Positions 45,877-54,463 are shown, numbered from the stretch's first letter. The stretch is 64,000 bases of DNA from JBFGJH01 sp041586155 (GCA_041586155.1 JBFHAT010000005.1:36029-100028); one strand, 5' to 3'. Numbers and translations are program-made. Notes: a model not told the origin generated them from the sequence alone.

Positions 45877-47030
45877 CCCATGCCGACCCGCTGGTTGCGC
45901 TGGAGTGCCTTGCCCTCAGTCTGCAATGATGGGGCGATCATCACCTCGGCCTTCTGGAACTCCTTCAAGTCGGCGTAGCCGGTCGTCGCCATGGACGCCC
46001 GCAGGCCGCCGAACAGATTGCGCCTGCCGTCGTTCTCGTGGGCGGGCCCGACGAGGATCTCGCGGAGAGTGCCAAGGTCGCCTGTCTGGACTCTGGCGCC
46101 GCGTGGCAACGTGGGATGAAAGGTCGCCATGCCCCAGTGGTATCCCCGTCCGGGCGCCTCGGTGGCGGACGCCAACGGCGAGCCGATCATGACGGCGTCG
46201 GCGCCACAAGCGATGGCTTTGGACACATCGCCCCCGGTCCGCATGCCGCCGTCGGCAATGACGTGGACATACCTGCCGGTCTCGTCGAGGTAGCGGATTC
46301 GGGCACCGGCCGCGTCGGCGATCGCAGTGGCCTGTGGCACCCCGACGCCGAGCACACCCCGGGTGGTACAGGCTGCGCCCGGGCCGACACCCACCAAGAT
46401 CCCCACGGCTCCGGTCCGCATCAGATGGAGTGCGGTGGCGTACGAGGCGCATCCACCGACGATCACCGGCAACTCGTATGCAGCGATGAACTCTTTGAGG
46501 TTCAGCGGCTCGACCCGCGTCGATACGTGTTCGGCGGATACGACCGTGCCCTGGATCACCAGGATGTCGAGGCCGGCTTCGCGTACCACGCCGGCATAGC
46601 GCTCGACGTGCTGAGGGGTGAGGCTGGCGGCGGTGATGATGCCGCCTTCTTTCATCGTCGCGATGCGGGCCCGCATCAGCTCGGGCTTGATCGGCTCGAG
46701 ATAGATCTCCTGCATCCGTCGCGTGGCCTTGTCGGCAGGAAGGTCGGCAATCTCTTCCAAATACCGGTCCGGGTCGTCGTAGCGGGACCACAGCCCTTCC
46801 AGGTTGAGGACCCCTAGACCTCCCAGGCGCCCGATCTCTATGGCCGTCGCCGGGCTGATGGCCGAATCCATGGCAGAGCCGAGCATCGGAAGATCGAATT
46901 GGAAGCCGTTCAGGTGCCAGCTGATATCGACGTCGTCAGGGTCGCGTGTCCGGCGGCTCGGGACGATGGCGATGTCGTCGAATCCGAACGCCTGGCGACC
47001 CGACTTGCCGATGCCTATGTCGATTTCCAT
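45873..47030 (-). CDS. guaB3: GuaB3-family IMP dehydrogenase (no CBS domains)
   Basis: A 385-residue barrel enzyme with catalytic Cys221 in GPGAACTTRG and the phosphate loop IADGGMRTGGDVSKA. CBS (Bateman) domains are absent, as in the actinobacterial GuaB3 group, which are smaller relatives of IMP dehydrogenase. GuaB3 proteins from other bacteria have been shown to oxidise IMP to XMP; the guaA overlap supports that here. The ATG at 47030 has GGAGGAA upstream, while the longer frame from 47078 adds an unlikely leader. No second, CBS-containing guaB is in the window. Confidence 0.9.
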   Translation of the reverse strand: MEIDIGIGKSGRQAFGFDDIAIVPSRRTRDPDDVDISWHLNGFQFDLPMLGSAMDSAISPATAIEIGRLGGLGVLNLEGLWSRYDDPDRYLEEIADLPADKATRRMQEIYLEPIKPELMRARIATMKEGGIITAASLTPQHVERYAGVVREAGLDILVIQGTVVSAEHVSTRVEPLNLKEFIAAYELPVIVGGCASYATALHLMRTGAVGILVGVGPGAACTTRGVLGVGVPQATAIADAAGARIRYLDETGRYVHVIADGGMRTGGDVSKAIACGADAVMIGSPLASATEAPGRGYHWGMATFHPTLPRGARVQTGDLGTLREILVGPAHENDGRRNLFGGLRASMATTGYADLKEFQKAEVMIAPSLQTEGKALQRNQRVGMG

Positions 47031-47093
47031 CGTGGCATTCCTCCGCACCTGAGGGAGGCGAGGGTAGCACGGGCTCACCTCGCCGCCGTCACA

Positions 47094-47873
47094 TCAGACG
47101 CAGCCCGCCTGCTCACACAGGAGCGCCACGACCGCCAGCAGGTTGAAACCCGCGTGGATGAAGATCGCCCTCCCCAGCCGCCATCCATTCGCCACGGTGA
47201 CCCACGACAACACGGCACCGACGACAGTGATCGGGACGAACACGATCGTGGCCCGAGCGAGCCAAGACGCCGACCCGTCGGCGACGTCGAAAAGGTGAAC
47301 CGCCCCGAACACCAGTGCCGAGACGACCACGAGTGGGACCACACTGAAGCGCCGGCTCAGCGCTCGTTGAAGGACGCCTCGATACAGGACCTCCTCTGTG
47401 ATGGGTGTGAGCACGGTGAGCGTGATGACGGCTGCCAGGAGGGGCAACCCCGATGAGACCTGCCCGAACTCATCGACTGCGCTCTGGGCGGCATCATCGA
47501 TACCCAACAGCTCCGACAGCGGCAGGGAGATCAATGCCAGCCCGAGCGCCAGACCCACTCCTACCGCCACCCAGAGCAGGTCGCGCCCCACCATCTCGAA
47601 ACCGAGGCCCGAGCTCGCTCGGGTGCGATTGACCGCCAGCATCACACCGATCACGGCCAGCGTGCCGAGATGCTGCGCCGGGATCACGAGTGCGAACAGC
47701 TCATCGGCCGAGACGTTGGCGGCGTCGATGAGACCGGCGGTGGGGTCCAACGCCAGCATGGCGAACGCAAAGTTGCCGGCGAAGAGGCCGCCCACCAATG
47801 CCAGCAGGAAGTGCCAGATCCGCCAGGGTGTGCGCTCCGAGACGGGGAGCGGCGGAGGCAGCGGCGACGCCAT
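47094..47873 (-). CDS. CPBP-family intramembrane protease
   Basis: A 259-residue membrane protein with about seven hydrophobic segments. It has the CPBP/ABI motifs: EEVLYRGVLQ (Glu-Glu-x3-Arg), FGAVHL (F-x3-H) and HAGFN. These proteins are glutamic-type intramembrane proteases, related to Rce1, with largely unknown bacterial substrates. The start overlaps the trpS stop by one base (TGATG at 47871-47875), so it is co-translated with trpS. Confidence 0.88.
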   Translation of the reverse strand: MASPLPPPLPVSERTPWRIWHFLLALVGGLFAGNFAFAMLALDPTAGLIDAANVSADELFALVIPAQHLGTLAVIGVMLAVNRTRASSGLGFEMVGRDLLWVAVGVGLALGLALISLPLSELLGIDDAAQSAVDEFGQVSSGLPLLAAVITLTVLTPITEEVLYRGVLQRALSRRFSVVPLVVVSALVFGAVHLFDVADGSASWLARATIVFVPITVVGAVLSWVTVANGWRLGRAIFIHAGFNLLAVVALLCEQAGCV

Positions 47874-48856
47874 CAGCCAGCCAAGCCCACCCGCTTGCGG
47901 ACCTCGACCATCGTTTCCTCGGCTCGCATCCGTGCGTCGAGCGCTCCCCGCGCCATCAGCCGGCCCACCTCACCGTCCTCCAGGGAGAGAAATGCGCTCC
48001 TGATCGGCGCCAGGGCTTCGATCAACGCCTCCGCTACCCGGACCTTGAAATGGCCGTACATCATGTCGTGGTACTCCTCCACTAGCTCGTCGACGCTCCG
48101 ATCGGTGCACGTGGCCATGATCTCGAGGAGATTGGAGATGCCGGGCTTGCCGTCGGGGTCGTACCGCACTTCCTGCCCCGAGTCGGTGACGGCTCGCTTG
48201 CACTTGCGCATGATCGTGTCGGGGTCGTCGAAGATCAGCACGCGGCTGTTCTGGTCGGGATCGGACTTCGACATCTTCACGGTCGGATCCTGGAGCGACA
48301 TGACACGAGCCCCGACTTCGGGGGTGATCTGCTCGGGCACCGGGAAGGTGTCGCCGTAGCGACCGTTGAATCGCACTGCGACGTCTCGAGTCAGTTCGAG
48401 GTGTTGGGTTTGGTCGTGACCAACCGGAACACCGTGCACCCTGTGGACGAGGATGTCGGCCGCCATCAGCACCGGGTAGGCGAACAGCCCGTAGCGCTGC
48501 CCGGCCTGGTCGGATTTCTCCTTGAACTGCGTCATCCGGTTCAAGGCACCCAGCGGCGTGTCGGCACCGAGAATCCACGCCAGTTCCGGGTGCTGGGGCA
48601 CTTGCGACTGGTAATACAACAACGAACGGTCGGGATCGATACCCACGGCCAGCAACGCCTTGGCGGTTTCCAACCGGGAGTGTTGCAGCTCCTTCGGGTC
48701 GTATGGGATGGTGATGGCGTGGAGGTCGACGACGCAATACACCGTGTCGTAGGTGTCTTGCAGTCTCGCCCAGTTCTTGAGCGCGCCGAGATAGTTGCCA
48801 ATGTGGATCTCGCCCGTGGGCTGGATCCCTGAGAACACCCTCATTCGTTCCGACAT
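47873..48856 (-). CDS. trpS: Tryptophanyl-tRNA synthetase
   Basis: A 327-residue class I synthetase. The HIGN motif (His18-Asn21, GEIHIGN) and KMSKS (194-198) are both present. It joins Trp to tRNA-Trp. GAGGAG precedes the ATG. About 75 nt upstream lies a 9-codon leader with tandem Trp codons followed by a hairpin and U-rich run, so expression probably rises when charged tRNA-Trp is scarce. It is co-translated with the CPBP protease gene. Confidence 0.96.
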   Translation of the reverse strand: MSERMRVFSGIQPTGEIHIGNYLGALKNWARLQDTYDTVYCVVDLHAITIPYDPKELQHSRLETAKALLAVGIDPDRSLLYYQSQVPQHPELAWILGADTPLGALNRMTQFKEKSDQAGQRYGLFAYPVLMAADILVHRVHGVPVGHDQTQHLELTRDVAVRFNGRYGDTFPVPEQITPEVGARVMSLQDPTVKMSKSDPDQNSRVLIFDDPDTIMRKCKRAVTDSGQEVRYDPDGKPGISNLLEIMATCTDRSVDELVEEYHDMMYGHFKVRVAEALIEALAPIRSAFLSLEDGEVGRLMARGALDARMRAEETMVEVRKRVGLAG

Positions 48857-48872
48857 TTGGAGCTCCTCGACG

Positions 48873-48898
48873 AAAAGAGACCGACTCGGTCGAGTCGG
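48873..48898 (-). terminator. trpS leader terminator hairpin (attenuator)
   Basis: On the minus strand perfect arms of CCGACTCG and CGAGTCGG (48898-48891 and 48888-48881), or seven base pairs with a four-base loop, are followed by TCTCTTTT (48880-48873). This resembles a weak intrinsic terminator, 17 nt upstream of the trpS ATG. GAGTT just before (48909-48905) could pair with GACTC of the first arm as an antiterminator. Confidence 0.62.
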
Positions 48899-48929
48899 CC
48901 CTAACTCTGCGCGCTGGGACGACGCCTGG

Positions 48930-48959
48930 TCAGCCTGCCCACCATCCGCGCATCGTCAT
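48930..48959 (-). CDS. trpS leader peptide with tandem Trp codons
   Basis: A 9-residue reading frame, MTMRGWWAG then TGA, runs from 48959 to 48930 on the minus strand, about 74 nt upstream of trpS. Two adjacent TGG codons (48944-48939) are very unlikely by chance at this place. Flanking sequences TGCGCG (48953-48948) and CGCGCA (48914-48909) could pair around the Trp codons, as in trp-type attenuation. A ribosome site is not clear. Streptomyces trpS1 is reported to use a comparable leader. Confidence 0.62.
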   Translation of the reverse strand: MTMRGWWAG

Positions 48960-49058
48960 CGGTGGGATTGTACGGAGGCGCACGCCGGAGTCGCAACCGG
49001 CCCCGGACTAGCCACATCGGGTTGTCTATCCTGAGGGCATCCGAGCTCGAGGCGACTA

Positions 49059-51755
49059 ATGATCATCGATGGCTTCGTCCATCAGCTCCCAGACAGCGAC
49101 CCCGACGAGACACAAGAGTGGCTCGACTCGCTCGACGCAGTCGCCGGGGCGCGGGGCCCCCTGCGGGCTCGTTTTCTGATGTCCAAACTCCTCGAACGCG
49201 CCCGGGAGCTCAACATCGGGGTGCCGGCCACAGTGTCCACTCCGTATGTCAACACCATCCCGCCCGAAGAGGAGGCGTTCTATCCGGGCGACGTCAAACT
49301 CGAGAAGCTCATCCGCCGCTATATCCGCTGGAACGCGGCGGTGATGGTCATCAAAGCCAACCACGAGGACCCCGGCATCGGCGGGCATCTGTCGTCGTTC
49401 GCCTCATCGGCGATCCTGTACGAGGTCGGCTTCAATCACTTCTTCAGAGGCAAAGAGGACGGCCTGCCGGGCGACCACGTGTACATCCAGGGTCACGCCG
49501 CTCCCGGTATCTACGCCCGTGCCTACCTCGAGGGACGGCTCACCGAGCAGCAGCTGGACAACTTCCGCCAGGAAATCGAGGACAACGGCCTGTCCAGCTA
49601 CCCCCATCCGCGGCTCATGCCCGACTTCTGGGAGTATCCGACGGTGTCGATGGGCCTCGGCCCCATCAACTCGATCTACCAGGCCCGCTTCAACAAGTAC
49701 TTGCAGAACCGTCACCTCGACGAGACCGAAGCGAGCCGAGTGTGGTGTTTCGTCGGCGATGGCGAGATCGACGAGCCGGAGACGCTGGGCTCGATCTCAT
49801 TGGGAGCGAGGGAGAAGCTCGACAACCTCACGTGGGTCGTGAACTGCAACCTGCAACGTCTCGATGGACCTGTCCGCGGAAATGGCAAGATCATCCAGGA
49901 GCTGGAGGCGATCTTCCGGGGAGCGGGCTGGAACGTCATCAAGGTCATCTGGGGATCGGATTGGGACGAACTGCTGGCACGAGACGTCGACGGCGCCCTC
50001 GTCAACAAGATGAATACCACCGTCGACGGGGAGTATCAGCGCTACAAGACAGAGTCGGGCGCGTTCGTCCGTGAGCATTTCTTCGGCCCGGACCCACGGC
50101 TGCGGAAGCTCGTTGAGCACATGTCGGACGACGAGATCTGGGACCTACGCCGGGGCGGCCTCGACTACCGCAAGGTCTACGCCGCCTACAAGGCGGCCAC
50201 GCAGCTGACCGGCGCCCCCACCGTCATCTTGGCGAAGACGATCAAAGGCTGGACTTTGGGGCCCGACGTCGAGGGACGCAATGCGACTCATCAGATCAAA
50301 GAGCTCACCAACGCCCAGCTCATGAAGCTGCGCGAGACGCTCCATCTCGAGGAAGCCATTCCGGCGGAATCACTCGAGGGCGACGCCGAACCGCCCTACT
50401 ACCGACCGGCCGAAGATTCGCCCGAGATCCGCTACTTGATGGATCGCCGCAAGGCGCTCGACGGGGCCCTTCCGAGCCGCGTCCTCGGAATCCGCCGCCC
50501 GCTCGAGCTGCCCGCTTCCTCGACCTTCGATGAAGTCAAGGCCGGGTCGGGCACCGTGGAGGCATCGACGACCATGGCATTCACGCGCTTGCTGCGCGGA
50601 ATGATGCGAGACGAGGCGTTCGGAGCGCGGGTGGTGCCCATCATCCCCGACGAAGCGCGCACGTTCGGCATGGACTCGCTGTTCAGGGAGTTCAAGATCT
50701 ATGCGAGCCAGGGTCAGCTGTACGAGCCAGTCGACCACGACATGTTGCTGTCGTATTCGGAGGCCAAAGACGGCCAGATCCTCGAGGAAGGGATCACCGA
50801 GGCCGGATCGATGGCAAGTTTCACGGCGGCCGCCACCTCCTACGCGACGCGCGGCGTGCCGATGGCGCCATTCTTCATCTTCTATTCGATGTTCGGCTTT
50901 CAGCGGGTCGGCGACCTGATCTGGGCCGCCAGCGATCAGAGGTCGAGAGGGTTCCTGCTCGGGGCCACTGCGGGTCGCACCACGCTGCAGGGCGAGGGGC
51001 TCCAACATCAAGATGGTCACAGCCTCGTCCTGGCGGCGACCGTGCCGCACCTCGAGGCCTACGATCCGGCCTTCGCCTACGAGATGGGCGTTCTGGTCGA
51101 GCAAGGCCTGCAACGGATGTACGGCGAGGCGCCCGAGGACGTCATCTTCTATCTGACGCTCTACAACGAGAACTACGTCATGCCGTCCATGCCGGCCGGT
51201 TCGGAGGAGGGCATCATGGCAGGCATGTATCGCTGGGCCGACGCTCCCGGCGACACGGAGCATCCGGCCACGATCTTGTTCTCGGGGACGGCACACCTCG
51301 CAGCACGCCAGGCGCAGGAGGATCTCGCAGAGCACTTCGGCGTCGGAGCAGAGTTGTATTCAGCGACTTCGTACAAGCGGCTGAGGGACGACGCCTACGA
51401 GGTGGAACGCTGGAATCGCCTCCACCCCGACGAGCCCGAGCGGGTGCCGTACGTCACGCAGCTCTTGCAGGACGGAGCCGGCCCCATCGTGGCCGTCACC
51501 GACTTCATGCGCCTCGTGCCCGACCAGGTCGCCCGGTGGATGCCTCGGCACTATCTGTCACTGGGCACCGACGGATTCGGCCGCTCAGACACTCGGCTGC
51601 AGCTTCGCCGGTTCTTCGAGACCAGCCCGGGTCACGTGGTGGTCGCCGTCCTCTCGGCCCTCGCCGACCAGGGTGCGGTCAAACCAGAGGTCGTCGGTCG
51701 AGCCATCGACCGATACGGGCTCGATCAAGACTCGCCACCTCCCTGGGAGCTCTGA
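49059..51755 (+). CDS. aceE: Pyruvate dehydrogenase E1 component (homodimeric)
   Basis: An 898-residue thiamine diphosphate enzyme, the single-chain E1. VSTPYVNTIPPEEE, GGHLSSFASSAILYE and VPIIPDEARTFGMDSLF are AceE signatures; the cofactor motif begins GDGEIDEPE and ends VNCNLQRLDGPVRGN (near 230-272). It decarboxylates pyruvate and acetylates the lipoyl group of E2; no E2 or E3 gene is near. GAGG lies upstream of the ATG. It is divergent from trpS (202-bp gap) and its last 31 nt overlap the convergent lipoprotein gene. Confidence 0.95.
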   Translation: MIIDGFVHQLPDSDPDETQEWLDSLDAVAGARGPLRARFLMSKLLERARELNIGVPATVSTPYVNTIPPEEEAFYPGDVKLEKLIRRYIRWNAAVMVIKANHEDPGIGGHLSSFASSAILYEVGFNHFFRGKEDGLPGDHVYIQGHAAPGIYARAYLEGRLTEQQLDNFRQEIEDNGLSSYPHPRLMPDFWEYPTVSMGLGPINSIYQARFNKYLQNRHLDETEASRVWCFVGDGEIDEPETLGSISLGAREKLDNLTWVVNCNLQRLDGPVRGNGKIIQELEAIFRGAGWNVIKVIWGSDWDELLARDVDGALVNKMNTTVDGEYQRYKTESGAFVREHFFGPDPRLRKLVEHMSDDEIWDLRRGGLDYRKVYAAYKAATQLTGAPTVILAKTIKGWTLGPDVEGRNATHQIKELTNAQLMKLRETLHLEEAIPAESLEGDAEPPYYRPAEDSPEIRYLMDRRKALDGALPSRVLGIRRPLELPASSTFDEVKAGSGTVEASTTMAFTRLLRGMMRDEAFGARVVPIIPDEARTFGMDSLFREFKIYASQGQLYEPVDHDMLLSYSEAKDGQILEEGITEAGSMASFTAAATSYATRGVPMAPFFIFYSMFGFQRVGDLIWAASDQRSRGFLLGATAGRTTLQGEGLQHQDGHSLVLAATVPHLEAYDPAFAYEMGVLVEQGLQRMYGEAPEDVIFYLTLYNENYVMPSMPAGSEEGIMAGMYRWADAPGDTEHPATILFSGTAHLAARQAQEDLAEHFGVGAELYSATSYKRLRDDAYEVERWNRLHPDEPERVPYVTQLLQDGAGPIVAVTDFMRLVPDQVARWMPRHYLSLGTDGFGRSDTRLQLRRFFETSPGHVVVAVLSALADQGAVKPEVVGRAIDRYGLDQDSPPPWEL

Positions 51756-52654
51756 GCGTCCACGAAGTCGAACTGAAACGAGACCTCGTCAGTTCCCAGG
51801 CCCGACGTGGAGACGACCACGACCACCGGAACCTGACCAGGCGCCCGATACGTGCACGCGAACGATCCGGTGTCGTCGACCACGACCAGGTCGCCTCCGC
51901 AGTCGAGTACGGCATCGTCGGCGACGGCACGGCCTGAGCGTTGCAGCTCGGCAGCCAGATCCTCCGAGAGATCGACGATCTGCGCCGGCGAGAACACGTT
52001 CGAGGCTGTGACCTCGACGCCGTCGCCGGTGATCGTGGCCAGGAACTCGAGCGTTCGGCCGTCGTCGAGGATCGCCCGGCACTCGAACCCATCACCGTCG
52101 GGCGGATCGCATTGTGCGGTGAGCGCCTCGAATCCGAGCTCGGGTCCGATGACGCGATGGATGATCCCTGTCGCCGCCAACTCGCTCGACAGGTGCACAT
52201 CGAAGGAATACTCGCCATCGTTGCTCACCACGACGTCGGCGCGGCCGCCCCCGTCGATCTGGTACCCGCACCGGTACGTGCCGTCGGAGTCGCCGATGAG
52301 GGCGCCCGAGCCGCACTCCAACACACCGGGGGGCAGCGCCGCGTCCGCCATGGTGCGCTCGAACGTCTCCACGAGTTGAGGCACGTCGCTCGGACCGATG
52401 ACGTTCACCGCTTCCGCCGCGATTTCGTCCGCACCAACCCGGCCCACCACAAGCACGATCCGGCCATCGGCCGTCGTCGCTTCGCAACGCAAGACGCCGT
52501 CCACGGGATCGCCGCAGTTCGCTTCGAGCGTCAGTCCCAGTTCCTGCGAGAGCGGGCCTTCGACCAGCCGCTGCGCTGCCACGGCGTCGGGCGATGGCGC
52601 GGCACATGCCGCCAGCAGGAGAAAAAGTGGAATCCACCGAACGGTCAGCTTCAT
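51725..52654 (-). CDS. Lipoprotein with duplicated two-part Cys domain
   Basis: A 309-residue exported lipoprotein; the signal ends in LLAAC with lipidated Cys17. The mature part is two copies of an A-B unit. A1 has Cys47 and Cys57 and A2 has Cys182 and Cys192 (both 10 apart); B1 has Cys114 and Cys129 and B2 has Cys252 and Cys267 (both 15 apart). Each half also repeats DGR-type turns. The fold may be of the DUF4333 type found in actinobacterial lipoproteins, but I am not sure. Function unknown. Confidence 0.7.
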   Translation of the reverse strand: MKLTVRWIPLFLLLAACAAPSPDAVAAQRLVEGPLSQELGLTLEANCGDPVDGVLRCEATTADGRIVLVVGRVGADEIAAEAVNVIGPSDVPQLVETFERTMADAALPPGVLECGSGALIGDSDGTYRCGYQIDGGGRADVVVSNDGEYSFDVHLSSELAATGIIHRVIGPELGFEALTAQCDPPDGDGFECRAILDDGRTLEFLATITGDGVEVTASNVFSPAQIVDLSEDLAAELQRSGRAVADDAVLDCGGDLVVVDDTGSFACTYRAPGQVPVVVVVSTSGLGTDEVSFQFDFVDAQSSQGGGES

Positions 52655-52700
52655 CGGTGAGAAGTATCGCCTTCCGCCGAAGCAACAGCCAGTTGGCCCG

Positions 52701-53408
52701 TCAGAGCTCGGCGAGCAGGTCGTCCAGCTCGGTTCGATCGCCCTTGCGGCGGGTCATCGTCGGGAGCAGAGCTGTGACACATCGGCCGAACAACTCGTCG
52801 GAGGGCCCGTTGGGCCCTCCGGTGGCGGTTTGGAGGCTGAGACCCTCAGCCGCGGCCATGAAGAACTGCACCACATCGGAGATGGTGAACGGGGGCCGCA
52901 ATTCGCGCCCCAACAGCTCGAGGACGCGCTCGAACATCGGGGTGATGGACGCCCGGAACTCGTCGTACATCCTGTCCATCCGATCGGTGATGTCAGGCCG
53001 GGCTCGCATGAGCGACCAGAGGTGGGTGTGGACGGCGAACGCCGGATTGTTCACGATTTCCTGAATATCCGCATATGCCAAGTCGTGGACCAGCGCAATG
53101 GCATCGCCTTCGTGCTGCTCGACCATGTGCTGCAGTCGAGCGTACGTAGGGGACCGATCGACCGACAGCGCATAGTCGATGAACTCGCTGAGGAACGCCT
53201 CACGGTTGGGCCATCGGTTGTAGAACGCACCCGTGGTCAGTCCGGCCCGGTGTGCGATGTCGGCCGCCTTCAGCTGCCCCAACATCTTTGCGACCACGGG
53301 CCGGGCTGTGCCCGACGAAAACCCGAACGACTCCGAGACGATGTGCCATGCCGCCTCGAGCATCTGTTCGCGGCTCCCGGCCTGGGATTCAGGAGTTTCT
53401 TCCGCCAA
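52701..53408 (-). CDS. TetR-family transcriptional regulator
   Basis: A 235-residue regulator. The helix-turn-helix is in KAADIAHRAGLTTGAFYNRW (about 48-67), and a long C-terminal ligand domain follows. It is paralogous to the regulator at 53636-54343: same length, near-identical HTH, and both end around TRRKGD. A 20-bp element with the likely -10 box is shared upstream of both, so they may repress themselves and each other. The regulated pathway is not obvious. Confidence 0.88.
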   Translation of the reverse strand: MAEETPESQAGSREQMLEAAWHIVSESFGFSSGTARPVVAKMLGQLKAADIAHRAGLTTGAFYNRWPNREAFLSEFIDYALSVDRSPTYARLQHMVEQHEGDAIALVHDLAYADIQEIVNNPAFAVHTHLWSLMRARPDITDRMDRMYDEFRASITPMFERVLELLGRELRPPFTISDVVQFFMAAAEGLSLQTATGGPNGPSDELFGRCVTALLPTMTRRKGDRTELDDLLAEL

Positions 53409-53430
53409 CGACTTTCCACCTTGTCGAACG

Positions 53431-53450
53431 AGATCATAGTTGATACTATC
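53431..53450. promoter_or_regulatory. Shared promoter/operator element of first tetR
   Basis: On the minus strand this begins GATAGTA and ends TATGATCT; the end resembles a -10 box. ATAGT and ACTAT form a small palindrome. It lies 23-42 nt upstream of the start at 53408 and matches 54379-54398 at about 16 of 20 positions. Confidence 0.55.
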
Positions 53451-53486
53451 GAACCCAAGAAGGGACCTACTGGGAGGTTCCGCCCT

Positions 53487-53547
53487 GGGGGGCGCATGAT
53501 CTTAGGCGGCAGGCATCGGTCTGCCGCCTACATGCATGTCGCCCCCC
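53487..53547. terminator. Composite long hairpin between the tetR genes
   Basis: A perfect 10-bp stem (TAGGCGGCAG at 53503-53512 with 53521-53530, loop of 8) is nested in an outer GGGGGGCG / CGCCCCCC stem (53487-53494 and 53540-53547). There is no U-run. It lies about 90 nt downstream of the second tetR stop and may end its transcript in both directions, but a structured RNA is possible. Confidence 0.5.
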
Positions 53548-53635
53548 CTCATCGAATCCCATCGGGCGCCGACCAGCCTCACCACGCGCCCCTCACGGCG
53601 TGGGCTCTGACGGCATCCTCCCCAAGGCAGGGCCC

Positions 53636-54343
53636 TCATCCGAATGCCTGCGACACCACCCCGGTGAGCGTCGCCGGATCTCCCTTGCGGCGAGTGACTA
53701 CCGGCACCAATGCGATCATGGCGTTGACCAGAACCTCGGCCGGGAGGGCCTCGTCACCGCCAACAACCCGCTGCTCGACGAACCCCCAGGTCATGGCGTT
53801 CAGGAGCATCGACACCGACTGGGCCGTGAATGGGGGACGATACTCTCGGCCCATGAACTCGAGAATGGTCTCGTAGAAAGGGAGCATGCGGTTGCGAAGC
53901 TCCTCGTGGAGGCCCCGGAGCCGCTCTGCGATGTCGCTCCTCTCCCGGGCGAACGACCACAGATGGACCTGCACGAACGTGGTGGGACTCGCCTCCAGCG
54001 CGGCGAGGTTGTGCCGTACCAGTTTGTCGACGATCTCCTGCAGCGGTTGCCCCTGGTTGGCCATGTAGATCTCGACCAGCTCGTCCGGGCCCGGATAGCG
54101 GTCGATGGACAGCGCGAAGTCGAGAAAGTCGTCGAGGAAATCCGCCCTTGTCGGCCAACGGTTGTAAAACGCACCGGTGGTCAAGCCCGCCCGGGAGGCC
54201 ACCTCAGCAGTGGTGAGCTGATCGAGAACCTTGGCCGATGGGCCGATTCGGGCGCCACCAACCCCGGGATCCAGGCCGAACGATTCGATCGTGATCTCCC
54301 ACGCAGCCTCCAGCAGTGCGGTTCGGCTGTCTGCTTCTCCCAT
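53636..54343 (-). CDS. TetR-family transcriptional regulator (paralogue)
   Basis: A 235-residue TetR regulator, paralogue of the one at 52701-53408. The HTH region TTAEVASRAGLTTGAFYNRW (about 55-74) differs little, and FLDDFLDFALSIDR matches FLSEFIDYALSVDR. The C-terminal domains are less alike, so ligands may differ. It is divergent from cimA across 324 bp holding the cimA leader. The shared element at 54379-54398 precedes it by about 36-55 nt. Confidence 0.88.
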   Translation of the reverse strand: MGEADSRTALLEAAWEITIESFGLDPGVGGARIGPSAKVLDQLTTAEVASRAGLTTGAFYNRWPTRADFLDDFLDFALSIDRYPGPDELVEIYMANQGQPLQEIVDKLVRHNLAALEASPTTFVQVHLWSFARERSDIAERLRGLHEELRNRMLPFYETILEFMGREYRPPFTAQSVSMLLNAMTWGFVEQRVVGGDEALPAEVLVNAMIALVPVVTRRKGDPATLTGVVSQAFG

Positions 54344-54378
54344 GGGGAGGCTCCCTTCGCTCGCAGACTTGCCGCCTC

Positions 54379-54398
54379 AGATCATACTTACTACTATC
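54379..54398. promoter_or_regulatory. Shared promoter/operator element of second tetR
   Basis: On the minus strand it begins GATAGTA and ends TATGATCT, as does 53431-53450. The shared blocks at both ends, with a variable middle, suggest a common regulator site that includes the -10 box. Confidence 0.55.
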
Positions 54399-54435
54399 TC
54401 CCGCCACACGGGAAAGTGTTGGTTCGCCAAGGTTT

Positions 54436-54463
54436 CGAGGGACACCATTTCAGGTGTCTCTCG
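54436..54463. promoter_or_regulatory. 28-bp palindrome between tetR and cimA
   Basis: Arms CGAGGGACACC (54436-54446) and GGTGTCTCTCG (54453-54463) match at 10 of 11 positions around a 6-nt centre. It lies midway between the divergent genes, a good position for an operator of cimA, or a hairpin in a long leader RNA. Confidence 0.45.
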
